A DNA stretch of 10,371 nucleotides, taken from Phycisphaerales bacterium UBA4658 (GTDB lineage Bacteria; Planctomycetota; Phycisphaerae; Phycisphaerales; UBA1924). Under the pieces are notes generated by a model, which was given only the letters and a program-made list of their open reading frames with translations, was not told where the DNA came from and ran no database searches. The stretch spans positions 1-10,371 of the forward strand of contig DHLW01000200.1 of assembly GCA_002405485.1 (NCBI GenBank), read 5' to 3'. Positions 1-9,500 of the stretch are shown here, in pieces. A program made the position numbers and the translations under genes. Position 1 is the stretch's first letter; every line of letters starts with the position of its first letter.

Positions 1-1
1 G

Positions 2-82
2 TGGTACCGGCTGGGGGTGGTGGTTCCGGGGAGCGGGGCGATCGCGGGGGTCGGCGTGCTGTGGGCCGTTGACCGGCTGTGA
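2..82 (+). CDS. 3' end of a probable membrane protein (partial)
   Basis: The gene enters from the left edge of the window and only its last 26 codons plus TGA (80-82) are visible. Nearly all of these codons end in G or C, as in the large gene downstream, which supports real coding. The visible residues include WYRLGVVVPGSG followed by AIAGVGVLWAVDRL, a hydrophobic stretch ending in a short charged tail. This is what the last transmembrane helix of an inner-membrane protein looks like. The pattern resembles the C-terminal end of small multi-pass proteins such as the HupE/UreJ family, but that is only an impression from a fragment and no function is assigned. It lies 510 bases upstream of the giant gene on the same strand, too far to assume an operon. 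Confidence 0.5.
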   Translation, partial: WYRLGVVVPGSGAIAGVGVLWAVDRL

Positions 83-211
83 AGATGGGGATCCTGGAAA
101 CTCGGGACTGGCGGAAGGAACCGGTCGGGTGTGGGGGTCGTAGGGTGATGCTGGCCCGGGGCGGTCGCATGGACAGGCGGCGGTCGCGGGAACCTGCGGC
201 GCGGCATCGAC

Positions 212-240
212 TTGCGGGTCTGCGCAGGGCCCGTTAGTCT
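212..240 (+). promoter_or_regulatory. Weak candidate housekeeping-sigma promoter
   Basis: TTGCGG (212-217) is followed after 17 bases by TAGTCT (235-240). The second hexamer keeps the three most conserved -10 positions (T1, A2, T6), and the first keeps the TTG of a -35 box. The site sits in the least GC-rich patch of the leader. If it is used, the giant gene would have a 5' untranslated region of about 345 bases. Matches of this quality arise by chance, so this is a guess at the most plausible site and not a firm call. Confidence 0.2.
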
Positions 241-580
241 GCGTCGTAGATGAAAGGGAAGATCCATCCAACTCGGGCGGCATGGACGGGCCGAGAGGAT
301 GGTGGGACGGGTCCGCCCTGATGCCCCGGGGCGGCGATCTACGCGAGAGGCGCCGGCCCGGCTGGCGGCGGATGGGACGTGGAGGGGGGGAAGGGGGATC
401 GCCTGAGGGCGGCACGACCTGCATCGGTCGTCTGGCCGGGCGACTCGCGCGTCCGAATGGGCATCACATCGGACCACATGGGGCGTACCCGGCGTGGAGC
501 GAACGCTTGGTGCGACCTACCTTGACACCCACGCGCGCCGGAATTGGGCCGACCACCCAAGACCGGCGGGCGAGAACCGC

Positions 581-585
581 GGGAG
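581..585 (+). promoter_or_regulatory. Shine-Dalgarno-like GGGAG for the giant gene
   Basis: GGGAG ends seven bases before the ATG at 593, a good spacing for a ribosome binding site. It favours ATG 593 over the in-frame GTG at 494. The 33 extra residues that the GTG start would add are rich in Arg, His, Pro and Asn and do not look like an export signal or a domain. Confidence 0.5.
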
Positions 586-592
586 TATCGGC

Positions 593-3500
593 ATGAACGT
601 GTCTGGACGCTTTGTCTCGTCGCTGCTGAAGTCGCTGAAGGGTCTTGGGGGAGCGGGCCGAGGGTCACGGCGTGCCGCGCCCAGTGGCCGGGCGGCTCGA
701 CTGGCGGCGATGGCCGGGCTGTCGCACGGGGTGGAGCAGCTCGAGCAGCGGCAGCTGCTGTTCACGCTGACGATCGGTCCTGGGGACGTGGACCCGGCGA
801 CGGGTCTTGGCACTCGCACGGCGGACTTTGAGTACTACATCCCGTATCTGTTCCGCACGATTCCGGACCCGACCGACGGGACGAACCTCACCGAGAACTT
901 TGACGACGAGATGGCGGGGTGGACGCAGGGCGTCCCGCCGGTGCCCCCAAGCGGCACAGTCCTGGAGGGGTCGGAGATCCAGATTTCGTACCGGTCGGCG
1001 ACGACCGCGCCGCTGCAGTTGCTGCGTCGGCCGGTGGCCAACGGGCAGCCGAACCAGGCGCTGTTCACGCGTCTGGCGGGCACGGATCAGGTGACGTTCA
1101 CGTTCCAGAATCAGGTTTCGGGCGATGATGCTCCGCCGACGCGGTACGCGACGCGGGCGCGGATCTCGATCAGCTCGACCACTTTCCCGCTTTCGAGCGA
1201 CGGGGACGGTCTGAAGACCGATCCGAACACCGGCTCGCGGCTGGAGCTGCTGCAGGAAGGCCGGGTGGTGGCGACGTTCACCGGTGCGGCACTTGCCGCG
1301 CTTGGCGAGCAGATCGTGGTGCAGGGGGTGGCGGCGACGCGGTACACGGTCTCGTTCGTGGACGGCTTTGACGCGATCCGGCTGGCGAGCGCGGCGGACG
1401 AACCCAACAACGCGACGTACGCGGACAACTTCACGATCGAGGCCATCGAGGCGGACTTCCCGAGCACGCGCTTCCAGGACTTTGTCAAGCAGGGCATCTT
1501 CGGCGCCACGGTGACGATCACCGGTCCGGTGGGGTCGTCGATCCAGCTTCTGGACGTGTACGGCCGGGACATGCAGCAGCGGACGGGCTTGCGGCCTCAG
1601 CAGGGCTTCAGCCCGATCGATCCGGTGGGGAGCGGGCGCCCGCAGTTCAACGACGGGATCGGGCGGGTCATCGTTCGCGGGACCAACGCGCAGTCGTCGT
1701 TCACGCTGGTCGGCTACGACGCGGCCCCGACGCAGACGGGCCTGCCGTACTTCGAAGGTCCGGGCCGGGGCATTCAGGCTCTGGACACCGCGGGGCTGGG
1801 ATTTGCCTTCGAGGAGCAGGGCACCGGGGTGGAGGGCCTGCCGCAGGTCGGCGGGAGCGTGGTGATCGGCAGTCCGTACGTGCGAAGCCAGCAGTCTCCG
1901 GCGGCGTATCTCGGGCAGCAATCGGTGCCGACGACGGATGCACGCTTCAACGATCCGAACCAGGGCATCTTCGTGGAGGGCTCGATCGGGTCGATCTACG
2001 CCGACGCGTTGGTGTTCGGGTCCAGCAGGATCGACGGCGCGGCGGCGCGTGTGAGCGTGGGCGCGTTGTACGGTTCGCTGCGGATCGACGGCGACCTTGG
2101 GACGCTGACGGTGCAGTCGGACGCGGGCGTGTGGTACAACCCGCCGGGCTCGGCTCCGGGCACTCCGCCGGACCAGAACGATCCCGTGAACCCGACGGGC
2201 TCGCGGATCAACATCGGCCGGACGGCGCGATCGATCGACATCGGGGCCCGGAACGCGGCGAGCGTGTCTGTGCTTGCGGACGTGAACAATCCGTCGCGTG
2301 CGCGGCTGCAGCAGCGTGACTATTTCAGCAAGGAGACGGTCCAGGGCTTCAACGTTCAGCAGGACGGGACGAAGCTCACGGTCACGGGCGCGATCAACCG
2401 CGGGGCGGACTGGTCGGGGCGGTTCACGGGCAACGGGCAGCCCGCCGCGCTGGGCACGGGGTGGTATCGCAACGACACGCTGGGGAGCGCCGAGTTTGTC
2501 GGGCACTTCGGGACCAACGTTCGGATCATCGGGAACCTGAACGGGTCGGACCCGGTGAACACGGCGATCGACGGGACGGACGTGTACGCGTTCCCGGCGG
2601 ATCCGAGCCGCGAGATCGTGGTCGGGGTGAACGCGAACTTCAACTTCGGTTCGGGGCTGTTCAACTTCCTGGCGCGGTACGCGCGGGTCGTGGACGTCGA
2701 CGGGCGGGTGATCGCCGCGCTGGATCAGGGCTCGGCGGGTCGCGGGGCGGGGAACAACAACAGCGTGTCCAACGTGCTGCGCTTCCGGGTGCCGCGCGCG
2801 GGCGTGTATTACCTCGTGCTGAACGTCGACAACCTGTCCGGCCCGGCGGTCGGCGGGCAGTACGCGATCGAGATGACGGGGCTTGCGCCGGTGACGTTCG
2901 GGAGCTTCCGGACGGGCTCGGGCATGGGTGACGGGGGCACCACGCCGACGATCAATCTGTCGGCGGGGTCGATGGGGCACTTCAGCATCGGGTCCGGGTT
3001 TGCGACCTCCTCCGGCGGCGTGTCCAACGCGCTGGACATCACGGGCACGACGCTGGCGCGATCGGAGCAGTACCTGCGGTACTGGGGCTCGACGCTGAGC
3101 GTGCCGGAGAATCTGTACGGGGCGACGTTCGGAACGGACATCAACGGCGGGCAGATCATCGTCGGTGGCGATCTCGGGACGCTGGTGACGGGCACGAGCG
3201 AGACCGAAGGTCGCAACGTGCTCAACGGCGACCTGATCAACGCGGACATCCGCGTGGGCGGGGACATCGCGCTGCTGGACATCAAGGGCGGGCTGGCGGT
3301 GGACCAGGTGCCCAACGCGGCCGATGGCGGTGGCACCGTGACGATCCAGACCGGCCTGGGCTCCGGCCGGCGAGGGGACATCGGGCAGATCCTGGTCGGG
3401 GCGTACACCAACGGCACGGGCGTGACGATCCGCGCCGGTCAGAACGCGCAGATCGACCAGGTGATCATCGGCGCCGACAACGGCGGCGCGGGCTCGGAGT

Positions 3501-6500
3501 TCCCGGGCTGGGTGCGCGGCAACCCGATGACGATCACCACCGGCGTGGGATCCGACGTGCGGTTCATGGACTTCTCGCTGATCCAGACCAACGACTCGGC
3601 CAGCGCGTTCCGGACGGTGAACTTCGGGGAGTCGTTTGAGTATCGCGATGACGCGGGCGCCGACATCGTGATCTCGCTGGCGGGCGGCAACGCCCCGGCG
3701 GCCGGGCAGCCCGACCCGCGTGCGGGCTCGTTCCTGCGCGTGTACACGATGGGGATCAACGGGTCGGTGGGCGGCGTGGTGGCCCGGATCGAGGCGACCC
3801 TGCTGGGCGGGGCGAGTCTGTTCATCAACGGGCAGGATCCCGGCGTGGCGAGCATCGGGCGGATTATCGTGCTCAACGCGACCAGCGGCGGCGACGGCGG
3901 CACGGCCCCGGGCACGCCCGCGCCGTTCCCGCAGATCGTCATCAGCGGCACGACCGAGATCGACGTCGGCCGGATCGACCAGGTCGGCGGCCAGCTCGAC
4001 GCGATCACGAACTCGACGGTGGGCGGGGACATCGTGGCCATCAGCGCGCTGTCGCTCAAGGCCGTGAACATCGCCGGCAACCTGGGGCTGACGCAGACCA
4101 CGGGCATCGGCGCCGACAAGATCGGGCCGTTCCTGGGCGTCACCATCGGCACGGGCGGCGGGCAGGGTCTGGACGAGCCGATCCCGCTGAACGGCAACGC
4201 GATGAACATCCTGGGCATCGCCGGCTGGTTCAGCGGCGGGCTGTACGTGCCGATCCAGGGCGGCGGTGCGAACACGATCGAGCATCAGGGCTCGCCGGTC
4301 GATCCGTATCTGGACGGGGTGATCGTGCGTTCGGGCGATCTGCGGGCGGTGACGGTGGCCGGTTCGGTCGGCGACGTGCTGGTGCCTGCGGGGCACCTGG
4401 TCTCGCTGACGGCCAACAGCGACAACATCACGCCGCAGGGCGCGTACCACGGGATCGTGGGGAACGTGTACGCGCTGGCGATCGGGGACGTGGAGGTCGG
4501 GAGCGGGCTGCGCGGCTCCGGTCCGAGCCCGTTTGCCGAGGCCTCGATCTCGTCGGTGACCGGGATCGTGAGCGTAGTGGGCGGGACGCGTCTGGCGGGC
4601 ACGGTGATCGAGGGGATCATCGTGGCGGCGGGCATCGGCGCGCCGATCACGCAGATCGGGATCGAGCAGCCGCGGGACCTGGGCTTTGCGCTCGACGGGA
4701 TCGGGACGGTTCGGCTGACCAACGGCCGGTATGACGGGGCGTACATCGCTGGCCGGCAGTTGCACGACTTCTGGGTGTCGATCCGCGGCGTGGGCACGGA
4801 CGAGGGCGCGTACGCGTCGGACGTGCTGACGGTGCAGGGCGTGGCGAGCGACCTGTTCCGCTCGACGGTGTCGGGGTTCCTGATCCGGGACGTCACGCTC
4901 AACGGCAACAGCGCGTTTGACGCGACGTTCGTGCAGAGCTCGACCTCGATCGGGACGGTCACGGCCGACGAGTTCCGCAACTCGACGCGGCTTGGCCAGC
5001 CGGAGGAGTTCTTCCGCAGCCGAATCGCGGCGGTGCTGGACGTGGGGAGCATCTTCACCAACGGGCTCGCCGGGGACATCAGCGACCTGACGGTGGACCT
5101 CAACGGTTCGCTCACTGGGCAGATCGCCGGTCGGAACCTGGATCGGCTGGATCTGTCGATCAACAACGTGACGGCGGCGGTGCGTGCGGCCAACGACGTG
5201 CGCTCGACGACGGTGCGCTCGGGCCGGCTGGGCACGTTCGACGCCGGGCGGAACATCCGTTCGGTGTCGCTCATCATCGCCGGTCCGATCCAGTCGGTGA
5301 CGGCGGCGAGCGAGATCACCGGCCTGGACGTGGTCTCCAGCGGCCCCGACGGCCGCGTGGACCTGATCCGTGCGCAGAACCTGCTGGACGCCGACGTGTC
5401 CAGCTCGGGCAACATCGGCTCCGTGGAGTCGGTGACGAACGACGTGGTCGGGCGGTTCGAGACCCGCAACGACGTGCTTCGGGCCAACAACGGCGGACTG
5501 ACGTCGCTCCGGGCCGGCCGCGACCTGAAGGTGGCGCTGTCGATCCTGGGCAACACGCAGACGATCTTCGCGGCCCGGAACATCGGCGCGGCGAACACGG
5601 TGAATCCGGACCTGGACCTGCGCGGCAACCTCGGGAACATCACCGCGCAGACGGGACAGATCTACTCCGACCTGCTCGTCGGCCAGAGCATCACCGGAAC
5701 GGTGACCACCGGGCGGGTGTTCATGCTTCCCGGGAACGACCAGGTGGCCCGTGCCGACATCGTGGCCTTCGGACGCATCAACGCGATCGTCCTGAACAGC
5801 GACTTCGTCGGGGACATCGTGTCGCGCTCGGGCGGGATCGGATCGATCACGTTCAACTCCAGCGCGTTGCGTCCCGGAAGCAACATCATCGCCAACGGCG
5901 GGAACCTGACGCAGCTCACCTTCAACGGGGGCGACCTGCTGGGCAACGTGCTGGTGGACGGGAACATCGGCGCGATCGACGTGCTCAACGGGCCCGACGG
6001 GTTCAAGGGCCAGATCGGCATCGCGTCGTGGAGGCGGAACTTCCGCCCGGTGCCGGGCGATCAGTTCCGCAACCAGCTCCCGCCGGAAGTGGCACGCACC
6101 GAGGGCGTGGACGGCGTGCTCATCCGGGCGGGCGGCGACATCGGTCGCGTGTTCGTGCAGCAGGGTTCGTTCACCGAGAGCCGGATCGTGGCCGGGGGAA
6201 CGATCTCCAGCGTGGACGTGGCCCTGCAGCTTCGCAATGACGCGCTCACGACCGGCCTGAACAACGCGATCGTGGCGGGCGACAGGATCGAGTTCGTGCG
6301 GATCGGCGGGTTCGTGGGCGCCGTCGCGGTGCTCAGCGGCGTGGTCGATCTCGGGGCCGACCAGCGCGTGGGCGGCACGGGCGCCGACGCCGACACCGTC
6401 GGCTCGGGCACGATCGGACGCGTGCTGTTCCCCGGTCGGAAGATCGTGAACTCGGTGATCTCCGCGGGCATCGCGCCAAACGACGCCGGCCGGTACAACC

Positions 6501-9500
6501 GGTCCGACTCCAAGGCCGCCACGGGCCGGTCGGCGATCGGCGAGGTGTTCGCCGGCGGCACGGTCATCAACACGTCGGCGTTCAGCTCGGGCGAGCTCGG
6601 CGCGACCTCGCCGGGCATCGTCCGGGGCGGGTCGGGGCTGGCTCCGGTCGAGCTTGGAACGGTGGCGCCCGCGTCGGGCGTGCCTGGAGAGGTGGAGCTT
6701 GTGAACGGCGTGTCGTTCCAGTTCCAGCTTCCCTCCGGCGAGCGCGGCCGGGTGACGCTCAGCGGCCCGGGCCGGGCGTTCTACTCCGCAACCGAAGGCC
6801 AGATCCGGCTGCTGAACACGACCGAGTCCTCGTCGCTGGTCATCACGGCCAACGGCCAGAACCTCACGTCGCTCAGGGTGCTGGGCAACGTGCTGGCGGC
6901 GCTCGGATCCATCAGCGTGACGGGCAACCTGCGCGGCAACTCGTCGGTGTTCATCAACGGCAACGTGGGCACGTTCGCGCTGGACCGGGTGGACTCGGCG
7001 GGCGGACTGTTTGGCTCGGGCGGGAACATCGGGACCTTGACCACGAGCACCTTCCTGGGCGGAACGCTCCGCGGGAAGACGGTCGGGTCGTTCCGCGTCA
7101 ACGGCGACTTCGGCCGCTCGTCGATCGACAATGACGCCCTGGCGCAGTTCTTCAGCGTCGGCGATGTCAGCGTCACCGGCGTGCTGGCGGGCGGGATCTC
7201 CTCCGACCGGACCATCCCGAGCGTGACGACCGGAAGCGTGAACAACGGCGGCGTCCGATCGGGCGAGTCGATCTCGAGCTTCGTCTCCGGGCCCACGACG
7301 CTCGCCCGGCTGAGCGCCAGGAACAGCATCACGTCGGTGACGATCACCGGCGACGCGGTGGAGACGTCCATCCTCGCCGGCGCCGACCTTGGCGCCGACG
7401 CGGACTTCGGCGGCTCGGGCCGCGACGCAGACGTGGTGGGCGCGGGTTCGATCGGGACGGTGAACGTGTCGGGCAACTTCCGCAAGTCGGATGTCGCCGC
7501 GGGCGTGCTCCCCGGCCCGAGCGGGTACATCGGCAACGCGGACCTGGTGACCAGCGCCGGGCGTTCGCAGGTCGGAACGGTGACCATCGGCGGGACCCAG
7601 GTCGGCTCGAACCTCAACAGCGAGCAGTACCGGGTGATCTCGACGGGCTCGGTGGGCTCGGTCCGCGTGGGCGGGCAGGAGTTCACTGGCGTCACGGGCA
7701 ACTTCCGCGTCGAGCGGTTGGCGGCCGTGGCGGTGCCGGTGCGCGTGCTGGACCTGCAGGTCTCCGAGACCAGCCGGCAGTACAGCGTGAGCATCGTGTT
7801 CAACCAGAGCATCGACCTGTCGACGCTCAGCAGCGCGCTCTCGGTGCTCGAGGTGCGCAACAGCGGGCTGACGACCATCGGCCTGGCCGAGGGCAGCGAC
7901 TACACGCTCCGCTATGACCGGTCGCTGAACACGGTGATCGTGACCTTCAGCCGGACGGTGACGGAGCGCAATCTGCCCTCGTCCTCGGGCGTGCCCGGAC
8001 CGGGCGTGTACCAGATCGTGCTCAGCGGCAACGTGCTCCGCGGAAGCACGTTCGAGACGCGTCTGGACGGCAACGGAGACGGCCAGGCGGGCGACGACTT
8101 CGCTCGGAACGTGGTCGTGGGCGACGCCGGCGACAAGATCAATCCGGGCAAGCCGACGGCGGCCCCCACGGTGGACTTCTACGGGGCGATCGATCTGGAC
8201 CTGGTGCTCCGCCAGAGCGCCAACATCGGCTCGCTCCCGGACATCAACCAGGCGTTCACCCTCCGCGGGAGCATCGGCGACCATCCGGACACGGATCCGG
8301 ACGTCTTCCGCCTGGGCGGAGACGTGGACGTGTACCGCGTCTCCCTGCGAGCCGGTCAGATCCTTCGGCTGGGCCAGATCACCGGCACCGGGCTGAACGC
8401 GGCCCGTGGCCTCTACAACGCCGCCGGCCAGTTGCTGGCCTCCAACACCACGGGCGCCAATCCGGGCGGGGCGGTCGTCTCGCTGCCGGCCAACGTGGTC
8501 ATCGGCGGGGGCACCGCGGAGTCCCAGATCCTGATCAACCAGACCGGAACGTACTTCATCGTGGTGGCCGGTTCGCTGGACAGCGTGGACATCAGCGACG
8601 TGAACGTGGTGACCAATCGCGACCCGGTCCCGGGCGCGTTCGGGCAGTACAGCTTCTCGATCACGGTCATCGACGACGGCAACACCGGATTCCTGGGCGA
8701 TACCAACTCGGGCACCGGGGCGCCGATCGTGTATCCGCCGGTCCCGCGCGTCTTCGCGGGCACCGACGGGATCTTCGGCAACGGGGACGACCTCCGCGAG
8801 TTTGTCTCCGGCGACTGGATCTTCACGCTCACCCCCGGGGCCGGCGGCCCGGTCAGCAGCGGCTCGGTGGTCAACGGCCGAAACAGCCAGGGCTGGACCA
8901 TCTCCAGGTCCTCGGCTCCCAACGGCACCTTCGGGTCGGTCAACGACCGGATCTCCGGCAGCATCACATCGAGCATCGGGCTCGGCGGGGCGGCGGGGCT
9001 TCCCAACGAGGTCGCGCCCGACGTGGACGTGTTCGTGCTCAACAACGGCCAACCGATCGCGCCCGGGACCAAGATCCGGGCGACGGTGCGGCTCAGCGAG
9101 ACCGGCTCCAACATCGGTCTCACGCCCGAGATCGACAACGTCCGCGTTCCCGCGGGGATCTCGCTCGGGCAGAACCTGCTCGGGCAGTCGCAGTTCTCGC
9201 TGTTTGAGCTTCCCTCGGGCACGGGCTTCGGGGATGCCCGCATGGTCGCGGGCACCAACGAGTTCCTCCCCATCGGCAACCAGCCCAGCCGCACCGTGAG
9301 CGATGGCCGAAACAGCTACGGGTACGACGAGCGCGGCGACTTCTTCATGGACATCGTCATCCCGGGCGCGCTGGGCGTCAGCAACCCGGTGCCGGCGGTC
9401 TACGCCCTGTACATCCAGGGCGCGATCCGCTCGGACTACACCATCGAGTTCACCCAGCAGGGCACCGGCTCCACCACGCCGACGAGCCAGAACGTGCTGC

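Larger units (their letters stand above)
83..592. other. Intergenic leader, no convincing gene
   Basis: This is about 510 bases between the partial upstream gene and the giant gene. Short open frames exist (for example 85-237, 250-321 and 282-596 on +, and 339-668 on -), but their products are dominated by Arg, Gly and Pro and match no family I recognise. I see no tRNA, no recognisable riboswitch core and no strong intrinsic terminator. Positions about 231-275 are the least GC-rich patch and contain the best promoter candidate. A 10-base palindrome (GCCCCGGGGC, 323-332) and a small 5-bp hairpin (415-430) are present, but neither is remarkable at this base composition. Confidence 0.6.
2900..7720 (+). 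repeat. Long degenerate parallel beta-helix-like tract (residues about 770-2375)
   Basis: About 1,600 residues repeat a loose unit of roughly 18-25 residues: a turn such as G-N-I-G-S-V, G-N-L-G-N-I, G-G-D-I-G-R-V or G-S-I-G-T-V, then a short alternating strand, then another turn. Asn, Gly, Ile, Val, Ser and Thr dominate, with almost no Lys and no Cys. This is the composition of right-handed parallel beta-helices (solenoids) seen in bacterial surface proteins. The units are highly diverged, so they form no obvious DNA repeat. The tract is interrupted by non-solenoid inserts, among them a segment near residues 2033-2088 with an LSGPG turn and a SSSLVITA strand. A shorter patch of the same type lies at residues 458-513. 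Confidence 0.75.

Noticed and set aside
85..237. A 50-codon + strand frame starting three bases after the stop of the upstream partial gene.
   Set aside because: It has no ribosome binding site, is very rich in Arg, and has a lower share of G/C-ending codons than the neighbouring real genes. It resembles no known protein.
522..527. A perfect TTGACA -35 hexamer 66 bases before the start codon.
   Set aside because: No acceptable -10 hexamer lies 15-19 bases downstream (the sequence there is TTGGGCC-like), so a housekeeping promoter is not supported.
494..592. GTG at 494 as the start of the giant gene, adding 33 residues.
   Set aside because: ATG 593 has GGGAG at good spacing, and the extra residues look like translated non-coding leader.
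282..596. A 104-codon + strand frame across the leader, and an overlapping 109-codon minus-strand frame (339-668).
   Set aside because: Both encode Arg/Gly/Pro-rich sequence typical of non-coding GC-rich DNA, and both run into the start of the giant gene.
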